Shown: one piece after another, positions 37,889 to 49,919 of the stretch
How positions within the stretch are numbered: position 1 is the first letter of the stretch
Layout of the letters: every line of letters begins with the position of its first letter
DNA from: Saccoglossus kowalevskii
Taxonomy: Eukaryota; Hemichordata; Enteropneusta; Harrimaniidae
DNA: 52,413 nt
NCBI RefSeq assembly: GCF_000003605.2
Contig: NW_003120924.1
Location: 248,349 to 300,761, forward strand
Direction of reading: 5' to 3'
Program-made: the position numbers and the translations under genes
Notes under the pieces: model-generated
Told to the model about the DNA's origin: nothing
Seen by the model: only the letters and a program-made list of their open reading frames with translations
The model's database searches: none

Positions 37889-38053
37889 TTAAAGCGGGAG
37901 GGGCGTCACCTGCGCACGCGCGGGAATTGAGTCCCAAGCGACGATAATAACACACGTTAAGAACGCAAAGGCTCATGGATAGACGCTTGTTTGTAAACAA
38001 TGACACGCTATGGCCACCTGACGCATGCGTAGGTGACGACTCCCCCACTTTAA
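37889..38053. mobile_element. Complete TTAA-flanked MITE, 165 bp with both TTAA
   Basis: TTAA at 37889-37892 and 38050-38053 bracket ends that are inverted repeats of about 30 bases: AGCGGGAGGGGCGTCACCTG at left, and AGTGGGGGAGTCGTCACCTA for the right end in reverse. TTAA target duplication is typical of piggyBac-like transposons. Other copies are at 23975-24126 and 49797-49919. Confidence 0.85.
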
Positions 38054-38756
38054 GACGCGCACACGGAAATATCGAATTAATTCAGCTGTTAGGAACCGTG
38101 TCGCTGTGTGCATTCATTCGAAGTATGATCAACTAATTCAGCGACAAAGTTTGCAAGCTGTTTAGTTACCTATTTATGTTAGCTATATGTCTATTTCAAG
38201 ATGATTGGCACACCTGTTCGAAAAGAAGAAAATGGAAGTTGTAATGTTCCGAACATATGCCACTTTGATGTTCTGCCTGTGTAATGACGACCTACTTCCT
38301 GTGTGTCATGTCGTGAGTGATTCTCTCGTTGTGTAATTTGCGTTAATTGCGATTTCAATGCATGGAAACTGGATGACGATCCTCGCCGTGGAATATCGGT
38401 TGAGGAAAAACTCGCTAGCCATCTGCACTCCTGCAGATATTACACAGAAGCGGCGGCACAAAATTTTGCACGGGGGGGGGGTCTGCTCACCATCCCTCGC
38501 GCATTTTTTTCCGGGGAGGGGGGGGACTGAACCCTGCCCTTCCCCAATGCCGCCGCCACTGTTACACCAGCAGTTTCTCCAGTTTTGTCCAGAAGATGAT
38601 CAAGATTGAAATTCTCACCTTCATGCCAATGGCATGTGACCCAATATAGGTTATTCAGAATCAGGAGGCCTGCATCTAGCAATTGATATGGTGTCCCACG
38701 AGTGTTAGGAAGCATTACGTCGAAGTGATGAAAGCTGATTTGGATCAACACAGTGG

Positions 38757-39019
38757 TTGAGGCTGTACTTCCGGTTGGCCAATCTGACCAGGATGTTGGT
38801 GGTCCATCCATCAGATCCAATTTCTCTTGGTAAAAGCAAAAGTGAAAGCAAAGGCAGTACAGGCAGAGACATCATCCCTACTAGACAGGGACGCAACATG
38901 TTCCTGCACAGTGACCGATTCTGGCTTCTATGCGACCAGTTTATATTACCAAAAGTCTCGGGCGAGCTGAGACCACTAGCAGATTTGTCACTCTTGAACC
39001 CCTCAGTCGACGTTAGGTA
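38757..39019 (+). pseudogene. Reverse-transcriptase-like fragment (retrotransposon relic)
   Basis: The frame ends LPKVSGELRPLADLSLLNPS, which follows the pattern of Gypsy/DIRS reverse transcriptases around the first catalytic aspartate (proline-lysine, glycine, arginine-proline, aspartate-leucine, leucine-asparagine). Nothing downstream matches the YxDD box in frame, so it is a relic if real. Flanking G-rich runs at 38471-38480 and 38514-38526 are unrelated. Confidence 0.4.
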
Positions 39020-40601
39020 ATTGAAAAGAGTTACTACACGAGCGATCAGAACATGGACCTCTAGACGTTTAGTCTTTGCATGGTGACGGTAGTTCAACTC
39101 CGCATTTTGGGCTTGTTGTCATATCCATATCATAGACGACTGGTTTCTGCACCATCAGCAATGAGAGTTCATTGGGCAAGTAACAGTTAACAACAATTCA
39201 ATACTTAGGGACGGTGGGTCTATTCCGTCCCTCGGTTAATCGCCACAACAGAATCGGGGTGCGCATACCGAATGTTTTCCCAGCCAATGAACACTCATTC
39301 GAAACTAATGAAGGTGGCTGGCAAGATAACATCAGTGAGTGCTCATCAGGAGGATCCACAACACCATACTATCATGGACGTGCACCAAATGTGCTGTAGA
39401 AGATCTCTCTCATGGAACTATTCAATCTTTGGCCAGAATCATCCATAATTCTTTTTTGCCACACTTCTGAACACCCAAAGACCGGACATACATCCCTCGC
39501 CAGACATCTCTGGCATGGGATGCAATGTCAATCAACTGGGAACAATGTAGGTGCATACATTTTCCTTCCATTTCTACTGAGATATTAACAACACTCGGGA
39601 ATGTAACAACACACACATGCCGTTGATAGCTCTGCACTGGCCGAGTCAAGGTTGAACACCATTCCTCTGGTCACAACTGATACACCAGCCAAGCAGGAAT
39701 ATTGTAAGTTACCTGGTCATGTTTGCATCACTGAAGCTGTTTCATTTACATACATACGGGCAATCCTCACGCTCAGATAAGCATGAGATTTTTCTGAGGA
39801 ACCTGCAAACACTCCCTCCTAGATAGCGCCGTGTGGTTATAACACAGCCCGTGATTGCGACTGTGGTACTACCGTTCTTGATGTTTACAACATGATTTCT
39901 ATCCCTCTATGTGTTCCAACTGATAGTCCTTATTTGCCATACGACAAATATGAATAAGAAGGCCCCATCTACGATGAACAACATGAGATTTGCAAGCTAG
40001 GTAGCTTATGGTTGAATCTGGCAGCAGATTTTGTGTCCAGTGCGCACACTCTGTCATTAACGGAAGTTAATACTGGCGTACAGTAGTACATATATGGTCA
40101 TTTACCATGCAGAGACGAAACAGTAGTTGGCAGCGAGTTGTATCCTATTACAGAGATGGGAGAAAATCGGCTTTTAATACTCAAATGCGATCACCAAACA
40201 GGATACGTTTGCAGCCACGTTGCATTATCAGAATTTAGCTAACTTCCACAGGTTGTGTAACGGTGCAGCGGTAGACAGGGGTACTGAAAGCTACCACGCA
40301 ACACATTTATTTCCCATTACCTGCAAGTCTTCCCTCTTGAAGGCGTTGGTTGTCTGAGACTGGGTCTGATCTTTGTGAACCAAAGGATGACAAACTCACA
40401 CACATAGTGACTCAAGTTCACCAAGTGTGTAGGAATGTCTGGAAAATATCGTGATATCTCATGTCTACTATGGTTTTATACTGACACTCACTTTTTGTGT
40501 GCATGTGGCTTTGCTTCATATATTTGGATTCAACCCCTACTTTGTTTAACTTTGTCCAAATATCTAACTTAAACAGTAGTAATTGGAGTGGTGCCATAAA
40601 C
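39020..40601. other. Intergenic, probably decayed transposon sequence
   Basis: Short frames on both strands are interrupted by stops and show no intact domain. The higher GC of 38.4-39.7 kb and the RT-like fragment next to it suggest an old retroelement body, but the boundaries cannot be set. Confidence 0.35.
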
Positions 40602-40930
40602 TAGAGGGGCTGATTCTAGCTAGCCCCCTTGTTTATTAGTCACTTCAATTACTTAACTTACCCACCCACCCACCTTCCCAGGCACCATTACATCAGCTTT
40701 GGAAAGCTGATGTGTTTCAGCATGAAAAAATGGAGCTAAATAAATATTCTCTACAGATATCACTCAGAATCCTAGGGCGACCAGTGCACCTGGTTGGTAA
40801 TATAATTATTTTTAATTGGTTCGCAGTGATAAGCTCCTACCCACTAACGTAGACAAAAACTAACTTAAACAATATGGTAAGTATTAGGATTGACTAATAA
40901 ACAAGGGGGCTAGCGAGAAGCAGCCCCTAT
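40602..40930. mobile_element. MITE with about 45-bp inverted ends
   Basis: AGGGGCTGATTCTAGCTAGC, then CCCCTTGTTTATTAGTCA, at the left is mirrored at the right as TGACTAATAAACAAGGGGGC, then TAGCGAGAAGCAGCCCCT. The interior includes CAGCTTTGGAAAGCTG, a small palindrome. No ORF. It abuts the 65-bp satellite. Confidence 0.85.
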
Positions 40931-40948
40931 AACGTATGCTAATAGTGC

Positions 40949-41690
40949 ATAATAGAATACATCCATAATAGAATACATCCACAAAATATGCTATGTTACA
41001 TTGGGTATGTTTGTTTATGGGAACAGCTCATAATAGAATACATCCACAAATATGCTATGTTACACTGGGTATGTATGTTTATGGGAACAGCTCATAATAG
41101 AATACATCTACAAAATATGCTATGTTACACTGGGTATGTACGTTTATAGGAACAGCTCATTATAGAATACATCCACAAAATATGCTATGTTACACTGGGT
41201 ATGTATGTTTATGGTAACAGCTCATAATAGAATACATCTACAAAATATGCTATGTTACATTGGGTATGTATGTTTATGGGAACAGCTCATAATAGAATAC
41301 ATCCACAAAATATGCTATGTTACACTGGGTATGTATGTTTCTGAGAACAGCTCATAATAGAATACATCCACAAAATATGCTATGTTACATTGGGTATGTA
41401 CGTTTATGGGAACAGCTCATAATAGAATACATTCACAAAATATGCTATGTTACTTTGGGTATGTAGTTTATGGGAACAGCTCATTATGAATACATCCACA
41501 AAACTCTGCTATGTTACACTGGGTATGCATGTTTATGGGAACAGCTCATAATAGAATACATCCACAAACTATGCTATGTTACACTGGGTATGTATGTTTA
41601 TGGAAACAGCTCATAATAGAATACATCCACAAAATATGCTATGTTACATTGGGTATGCATGTTTATGGGAACAGCTCATAATGAGACACA
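40949..41690. repeat. 65-bp minisatellite, 11 copies
   Basis: The landmark CTATGTTAC occurs 11 times from 40991 to 41639, at intervals of 64-65 bases. Each unit has AATAGAATACATCCACAAAA, TGGGTATGTATGTTTATGGG and AACAGCTCAT. Units are nearly identical, so the array is young or homogenised. Short frames inside it are repeat translations. Confidence 0.97.
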
Positions 41691-41839
41691 CAGCATATAC
41701 ATACAGTAGTTACAATTTTTACAGTGAAGCTAAGAATACAAATTATGTATGTAGTGATATATAATGTTTTGTATCTCCCAGCAAGAGGAGAGTTTCTTGA
41801 GTGGGCGCCATTAATATTCCGATGCAGATGTATCTACAT

Positions 41840-41881
41840 CTGACTGACTGACTGACTGACTGACTAACTGACTGACTGACT
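41840..41881. repeat. (GACT)n microsatellite
   Basis: About ten GACT units with one GACTAACT interruption. Confidence 0.9.
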
Positions 41882-42000
41882 AAAATAATGAATATTATTC
41901 ATTTATATATTGATGCTAACTTACCACTTCTATTTATTGAACGGGTGATTACATTATTTTTCTAAGTTCATCCCAACATGAACCTGATTGTACTTTGTTG

Positions 42001-42220
42001 CACTTGAACGCCCTATTCATTTTACTATATCTTCAATCCGGATTTCAGACGACCAATGAAATGCGTGACATCGGTTTATTCGTTCATAATTTACAATGTT
42101 GTAAAATCTCTGAAGATAATTTAATGACCATTGATGCCGACTACAGATCAAAGGAATGTCCACACTTCGTTGTCAGCGATTTACGTCATAGTATCTCTGT
42201 GTCACTAGAGGGCGCATTTT
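42001..42220. mobile_element. GCGCCCTCT-ended MITE, copy D
   Basis: Right end CACTAGAGGGCGCATTTT, with TTTACGTCATAG inside it. The left end is decayed to GAACGCCCTATTC. The middle segment CCATTGATGCCGACTACAGA aligns with copy C. The 75-codon frame here is fortuitous. Confidence 0.65.
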
Positions 42221-45200
42221 AAGAATAGAGTATTAAATGCTTTGGGTGTTAATAAATAAATACGTTGAAGAATCCAATAATAAATGCAATAGTGCAATTA
42301 AAGGGGCGAGTTTACTCGAATAAGCCTCAAGGTTCGCCATTAGAGCTACATCATCTTGAACGATCTTTTACAAATTACATACGCACTGTGTGGATATCTT
42401 GTGTCATAATCTGGAGAGTGAACGTTGATTTTTATTCACCTCCGCTGTTGTGTCACAAACTAGTCGTATTAAAACGTATTAACCACGGTAGTAAAGCTAA
42501 TACGAAGGAAGCGAAGAGCCTCAGGCCCCTGTACTATAATGCATGACTATGTTATTTCAGCTCACGTAACACTGTGCAGGTACAATACACCACGCTACAA
42601 TGCGTTCTAGAAAACAAATGCACGAAAAAAAGAAAAATATATTAATTAGTTTTTCAAAAAGCATTTACCAACGCTTACGTGATTTTACTAAAGCTGATAC
42701 TATTATTTATGGGCAATCACACGCAATTTAACTTATGATATATATATTAGGCATACAATGTTTTGTGAAAATATTATAAATCTAATGTAATAAACATGTA
42801 AAGTCAGATATTTTATATACTATATACATTTATGTTTCATAATCACAGGAGAGACGATAATAATAGTGAATCGTCGCCCAGCACGTTGTACCATGCTAGT
42901 TTCCATAGATATATGTGTCTATATATGAACGAGAGTCAGCGACAATATAGTTTTAAAAAGTCGACGGGTGATAGTTCCACGGTTTATTATGTTCATGTTG
43001 TTTTTAGGACCATAATAAATGCCCAAATTCAGGAAAACAGAATCAATCAGAATATAACGAGAGTTTTTTTTTATGTGTTCATGTAAAAACGGCAGTGGAA
43101 CTAGTATTTTACTTTTATATTGAAGTCGTATTTTGCTATCAGTGGCGTACTGTGGCGACCGTGTGCATTATGAAACTAGAGCAAACTTTTATTTAGAACT
43201 GTCTTCATAGTATGCTATCCTCCTGTTTTTTATTTGTTTTACCAGCATAGCAAGACCAAAACGAACCTGTAGTCGCGCAGGTATTGCAGCTACCATTGAC
43301 CAGAACCAGTATACGAGTTTCTCAAAACGATCGAATATTCAAGAAATGTACATACTACTATAATAATACAATTTGCAAAATTGACTGCTTTAGAGCACGC
43401 GTCAGTAATGGATAGGAAAACATACAAAATGAGAAATCATTTATTAAATTATACATATCCATATGTGAATAGATTTGTTGCTAATAAATGACTTAAGATC
43501 AATGGAAATCACGATAATACGTATAATAAGCTTATTTACCTTACCGAATGAATGCATGAATGCGTTCACATTGTCAGTGGAGTTCACTCTATTATCGATA
43601 ATTATGATGACAGCTGTATCGAGATAGATATTAACGGATTTAATGTAGTATTATGTTGTGGGTTAAACTAATTATCACCTTGATAAATACTCACAAATGA
43701 CAACAGGAAAAAAAGAAATGTGTAAACGCAGCTGGGGGACAAATTTAGATGCGTTCTAATTGTGACTTTCCATTGTCGGGTTTACTGTCATACAGATGGC
43801 TTCGCTAAGTCGACCTGGAGTCGGGTACCCTGGAGTGGACGTAATCACATATTGTGCCACAAGGCTTGTCGTTGTACCAAGGACGATGAAATGTGATAAT
43901 TTACAAATAAGTCCAACTGTAGCAGAATTCGTTTGAAGCGCCACAGTAGTTGTGTAGCTCTCGTTCGAATTTGTATGTGAATAAATAAATAATTGTCTAA
44001 ACCGTTGTACACGTCACATAGGACGTATCGCGGCGCGACGACTTTGATATACGTGTAATTATGCGTCGGGAAGCAGGCAGTTATCTATTTCATCAATTAC
44101 GCAATCTGTCTTCTATTAAACATGATTCATACATGATGACGCTCAGTTACAACATTTTTAAAACGATAAAAAATAAATTCTGTTCATAAAAACTAACCAG
44201 CGATGCATTGATCTACGTATCAGCAGACTAATTACCACGCGCCACATAGATAGCTCGTGAAACATGCTGCGATCAAAACGTTCTCCGTGTCTAGAGTGGA
44301 TAATTACAGAACAGCTTAGATCAAAAGCGACTGTCCATGTATGCCCTATCTCGTGTAACACATTTTGACAAATTGATCGCATGTACTCTAGCACAGGTCA
44401 CATAATATACGTGAACCACGACGCAGCATATGCGGAGAATGGTGTCGCGAAATGAAGCGATGTAATGGAACGCGAGAAGACCCCTAATTTTAACTATCTG
44501 TATGGCATAACGATTTACCGAAAATCCCTGACAAGTATAGCATCAATGTTATTATTTTAATATTTTCACATTGCTTTTTAAAAGTTGTGAACACGTCATT
44601 ACGATTTTATCACGCTGAATTTGAAATGTGTGTCACGAGTTTCTCATTTTACTGTTGCATCGTCATCATCTGGATATCCGAAAATGAATTCACGTGGAAG
44701 AATTGTATAGATGAGTTTCCCGACTCCGTATCGCACATCAATCAAGCTATTACATTTACATTGTTGGGAGAGGAACATAATTACGATATATTATATTTCT
44801 TGTAAAAAAGAGATATTACAAACATATCCAAACATACACTGTCAACATTTTAGATACTACAAGTAAGACATATTAAAAACATCCGAAATCTAAATTTATA
44901 CGTGATTGTTTATGTTTTGAAATGGACATTATATTTGTTGCGGTTCTTCAGTTGATTAAACCTTAAATATCTCCCTGAATTTGTATTCATTTATTATGCT
45001 TTTTGATGGCATAATGATGTTAATATCAGTCGGTGGTCTTTACCAAATTTGCATATGAAAATAATGTAATTCTCCAATGTCTAAAAACATCACTAAAGGT
45101 ATTTTAATGTGCAATTCAATCCTGCAATCAGTAGATCAGATTTTGAGATATCGTTATTTTAGTTATTGAATATGCGATTTTCATGAATTGCGTATGCTCA

Positions 45201-46342
45201 AAAATGAAATGTATGTACTCTGCCAAAGAATAAGGTTATATATATATCAAACAAGGGCTTGTATTCAGAAAATAAATTTAAAATTTGGCAGTTTGTTATA
45301 GAGATATGCCTATTAATATTAGTATGTACCTAACCTACATTATAGCTTATTGGATACTTAAATTGGATACTTCCCATACAGCAGCTTCGTGTTCCACTGC
45401 CATTGTTATTTCCAGGTTGTTCAGTAGAACAAATATGACATCATTAAAAAGTTGTGGATTAAATTTCTCTATATAACTATTGATTTTAGATTAATGGATG
45501 GATACTTCAGTGCTTCTTATTTCGCAATTATTAATGAAATGACGTAATCTTCTTAGATATTAGGATATCAAATGCTCAACCGGCCTAAATATATCACGTG
45601 ATTCTGAATTAACATTATAATTTAGTAAATAATTGTTGTGGTAAATTATCATAATATTTGATTTGTTTTCAATTTGTTTATAATCACGTATTAACAATAG
45701 AGCAAAAAAAAAACTAGAAAAGTATTTCCATGTTGAATGGATCTTAAAACTGATGGAAATTGTGGGGGAAAAGTGAGAACGAGTAGATGTAGCATGGAAA
45801 GGTGACACAAATACTGTCGTTTCATAGAATGCCGGAGGATAAATATATCAATGAATATGAAAACACTGAATACAACACACAAAACAGATAAATTTAAAGA
45901 ATAACGTAACAGAATATATGTAACGCGGAAATAAAGATATTTCATACTAACGTGCCCTCAAAATCAATACAATTGAGTTGACCTCAAATATATTATAACG
46001 TATATAATTATGCATTTCATCATTGGAGCGGTAGATGGATTGTGTGTACAGTCTACAAATCAAATGTTTTCATTCATATCTGTAAGGATGACGAAGATTC
46101 ACCACCAACTATGGTTGTAATAGAAAGATGGATTATAATGATTGAAAAAAGTAGAGTGCTCAAACAATATTTAATAGGAATCATAAACTAAACGGTACCC
46201 AAACTGAACCTAATGTTTTTCTGGATCAAATAAAACGTCTCTTGATTGGCTTCACTAGAATAATTTTAAATGCATCACAGGCAAGGGGACTAATCACTGC
46301 AGTACAGCAGTACACCACGCCAGCAATTTATTTATTTTTTTG
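42221..46342. other. Gene-poor AT-rich stretch
   Basis: No gene or repeat family could be supported. The 72-90-codon frames (for example 42265-42546 and 44587-44805) have no recognisable motif and no plausible splice partners. Confidence 0.45.
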
Positions 46343-46442
46343 TTAAAGGGCGGTGGTCGTCGTGCCACGCATACGCGATATATGGTTTCATATGAACAAA
46401 GATGGCGACTTTGAATGTCGCGCAGACATTACCAAGCTTTAA
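46343..46442. mobile_element. 100-bp TTAA mini-element
   Basis: TTAAAGGGCGGTGGTCGTCG at the left and, read in reverse, TTAAAGCTTGGTAATGTCTG at the right, with TTAA at both edges. The left end resembles those at 52206 and 37889, which suggests one broader family of TTAA MITEs. Confidence 0.55.
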
Positions 46443-48501
46443 GTAGGTAATTACTTTGCTTGTTGGAAGGTATCGTATTCCCAATACCTTCACGTACAAT
46501 GATCTGAAAGAATATCTCAGTATCTGGATCTCTGGATACATGCTTTTGTGCCAAACAGAGTTCCAACTTGACAGTTGACTGCAAATTCCACCTTCAGCGC
46601 ATGGCAGTCAACCAGTGAAAACAATACCAAGAATCTCGCAAACGAAGAATCTCTAGGAGCGAGTTCTATATCGTAAAACATAATTATATATGTATATACA
46701 CCCACATAATTGTCCACGTATAAACTACGAATCAATTGTTCTACTTAAGTGGAATAGCTCATCTCCCTGTCCTTATTATTGATACTAATATTTCACATTC
46801 GATTTAAATTTCTTCCAATAGTCTAAAGTACTGGGATTAGTAAGGTATTTCATGTCATGTGATCCTGATAGAAATTATTCTTTCTTAAATTTTAGATAAA
46901 TAAGTGTATATTTATATATGTCTATTTTCAAATATCTCATTTATATTATCCAGCATAATAATTAACACGCTTTACAGCCAATTCTGTTCTTAGAGCATCT
47001 TTCGCAATTTCACAGCTTGGTGAGCACCGAATGATATGACGTAGAGGCTGTCATTGTCTTGCGTGTCAATTGATTACAATTCAAGATTTGCGTTTGCTTC
47101 TTTCACTTGATTCACCCAGCATTGAAGCCATGTACACATACTTATCTTAAGCTGAAAGGCATAATATTTACGTTGTATTAGATGCGTGTCAATTCCCCCA
47201 ATGTTGCATATGAGCACAATCCGCAATATAAAAACGAGAACACAAAATAGTAATTAATTTTTAAGTAATAATGTTACCATATTATTGACGGTAATGCGTA
47301 TATGTTGGAATCTAAGTGGCAGATGGTGAACTATTATCGCGACAGCTAACATATATACTTGTAGAGACAAGGACAGAGACATGCCGTAATACAGACTCAT
47401 TGATAGAGAACACTGAACTAACACCGAAGACTGTGATAGCAACATGATTTATAACCATCAATTGTAAAGATAACCATAATTAATCCTAAAGATGAACATA
47501 TCCAACTGAAGCTGTTTTTTTCGACTTGATTTGTTAAATATTTTTTACATTTCATTTTTCATTCCATGAATTCATTGCATATGCCGGAGGGGATTTGCAT
47601 TCAGCAAGGAACAATAATATCTATAATATACAACCCACAAACATGTTTTCAGTTTTTATTCGAACTAGCACTGGTTAGGAATATCCGAGTGCTCATTAAT
47701 TGAACTGCTTTTATATTCATATACACATATATGATTAAACTATGAAAATTGCATCCAGGTATATCATACTCGCATATGATAAAATACATTTTTTTGCCAT
47801 ATTACACAAAAGTATTACTACATAAATTGTAATCTTAATTTCAATTTAACCTGGAAATATTTATTGATTATAATTAAGTTTTTAGTTTTAGTTTCAATTT
47901 GCAACTAATAAAATAAAATTCTAAAAATGTTTTTTGTAATTCAGAATTCTACATTCAATATCATTCTTTTCGTTTTTTTTGTGTGGATTCGAAAATTTTA
48001 TACATGGGTACGAAGCTGCCAAGACGATTACGCAATGCTATTTCGTGAAAATGGGGTACCATTGTATGTTAGCCTTTTGTAGTCATGGACTATTAATATG
48101 TTGAGCCGAGACACATATAATGCTAATATTAATATTAATATGCATTATAAATAACCGGCCAATTCGTATAGTGTGAGTATAGTGTGAATACATTTAGATA
48201 AATTTACTTTTAGTGAAAATACAAAAATCGTATTTTTATATCACGCGATGGTTTGGGAGAATGGTTGAAAAATGTATGTCCAAATATCAAATGATTAAGA
48301 CGACTAGCTCATTTTAAAACATAAATATGCAAATTATCCAAACATTGAAGTAAAACTGTCAAAGCTGCTACAATGGAGGGTGCACGGTAACCCTACGTAT
48401 ACGATGCAGATGCTATAACAGTGCTGAGAAATTGTAAACTCTTTGTAGCTGCTGGCATAGAAAGTAATATAATTGCATAAACACGACAGCGCAAGTACTG
48501 C
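46443..48501. other. Intergenic, no gene seen
   Basis: Strongly AT-rich, with no supported feature. Confidence 0.45.
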
Positions 48502-48640
48502 GTTAAATAGAATATCTCATGAGCGACCTTTGATGTCGGATTTATTGAGTGTTCGTAATTTGCATAAGATCATGCAAATCACGACACTCGTTAAATAGAT
48601 CCGATATCACGGGTCACGGATTTTTATATTCTATTTAACT
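48502..48640. repeat. Long foldback (hairpin), about 140 bp
   Basis: GTTAAATAGAATAT at 48502-48515 is the exact reverse complement of ATATTCTATTTAAC at 48625-48638. Between them further pairing occurs: TGATGTCGGATTTATTGAGT against ACTCGTTAAATAGATCCGAT, and ATTTGCAT against ATGCAAAT, around a 6-base loop (AAGATC). It could be a palindromic MITE or an RNA hairpin precursor. Confidence 0.8.
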
Positions 48641-49796
48641 CATGTATTCCGTTTCGTAGCTTGTCGTCGACAAAACTAATACCGGGTGTTTCTTAGAGGC
48701 TGCTATGTTATTTGAAATCAGAAAGTCAGTTTATCGGTGTGTATCACCTTCGACTGAAAACTTAATTTATTCTTCCTACCGTAATGTACTTATAGTTATA
48801 CTTTGGAAACTTATTAACTAAAGTATTCTTTTTTAGCATTAATTTCGCACGTTTTACGACTAATTTGCATTTACGTATTTATTGGAGTAAGGTGTACTAA
48901 CAATATCATGACTAATAAAATAACACTGGAAGATGTTGAAGTCCGCATATGAAATTTTGAAAAAAAAAAAAAAAACACTTTGACAAATGTCTGAAACATT
49001 AAGGTATACCATAATTCAAACAGTTATTACAATAATAATTTGTCAAGTGACCAAATGAAGTATGTGTTGACGTCTCCGGAGAATATCAGTCTATGACGTC
49101 ACGATGTCAAAATTCCCCATATGAGATAATGGGGTTTCAATGAGGTTATCAATTTTCTTGAAATCGCTCAATTATCTCGGTTTTCACGTCTTTCTTCGGT
49201 TATATATCGAGAACTAATTACATTGACTCCTAAACCATCATCGCTCAGAGCAACGATGACTTGAAAGATCCATATGGTTAAGGCTTTTAGACGTAAATAC
49301 TTTTTATAATGATAACTATATGTATTGAAACTACAATACACACGTATAGTGTTTCTAACTCATAGTGTTTCCAATTTTAATTGACTTTTCCATATACAGC
49401 TAAAATGTGCAACCACAATTGTTTTGTTGCTATGGTTATAATAAGTTATGATTTTTCCCCATCTTATGCAGATATGGTTCATATCGCGTAGTGTCGTATA
49501 AGCTAACTCCCTCTATAAAGGAGTGCCTAAAATCGCAATATAATGTAAACATGAATGTATTTTTCGACTGTTCCAATATTACTTTTATATTAAAACAAAG
49601 GTTTCCCTAATATATTACCAGGCCGCATTTGGTGTGATTTGCTATACTGAAACATGTGATGATTAGACTTCTAGTTAGAAACAACTGTTAATTAGTGATA
49701 ATTATAGTCGTTTCCATGGATTCCATTGGTTCATTTCATCAACATAATGATTAATTAACCAATCATTATAACTTTGGCTTTTCTTGTTCGGATCTT
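48641..49796. other. Intergenic, no gene seen
   Basis: Contains a perfect TGACGTCA near 49095 but no coding or RNA gene is supported. Confidence 0.4.
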
Positions 49797-49919
49797 GATA
49801 GCGTGTCATTGTTTAAAAACAAGCGTCTACCCATGAGCCTTTGCGTTTTAGCGTGTGTTGTTATCGTCGCTTTGGACTCAATTCCCGCGCGTGCGCAGGT
49901 GACGACCCTCCCGCTTTAA
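49797..49919. mobile_element. TTAA MITE, copy 3 (left end lost)
   Basis: From ATAGCGTGTCATTG onward this matches 23999-24126 almost base for base, ending CTCCCGCT then TTAA at 49916-49919. The first roughly 30 bases of the element are absent. Confidence 0.8.

Noticed and set aside
38440-39097. Overlapping minus-strand ORFs of 126 and 130 codons
   Set aside because: No recognisable domain; the plus strand here carries the more RT-like reading.
39030-39110. tRNA-like segment with a GTTCAACTCC box
   Set aside because: No matching A box at proper distance and no acceptor-stem pairing.
40949-41690. Possible CRISPR-like array
   Set aside because: Whole 65-bp units are repeated without unique spacers, in an animal genome; it is a minisatellite.
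44587-44805. 72-codon ORF as a gene
   Set aside because: No family signal, no promoter or splice context, length expected by chance.
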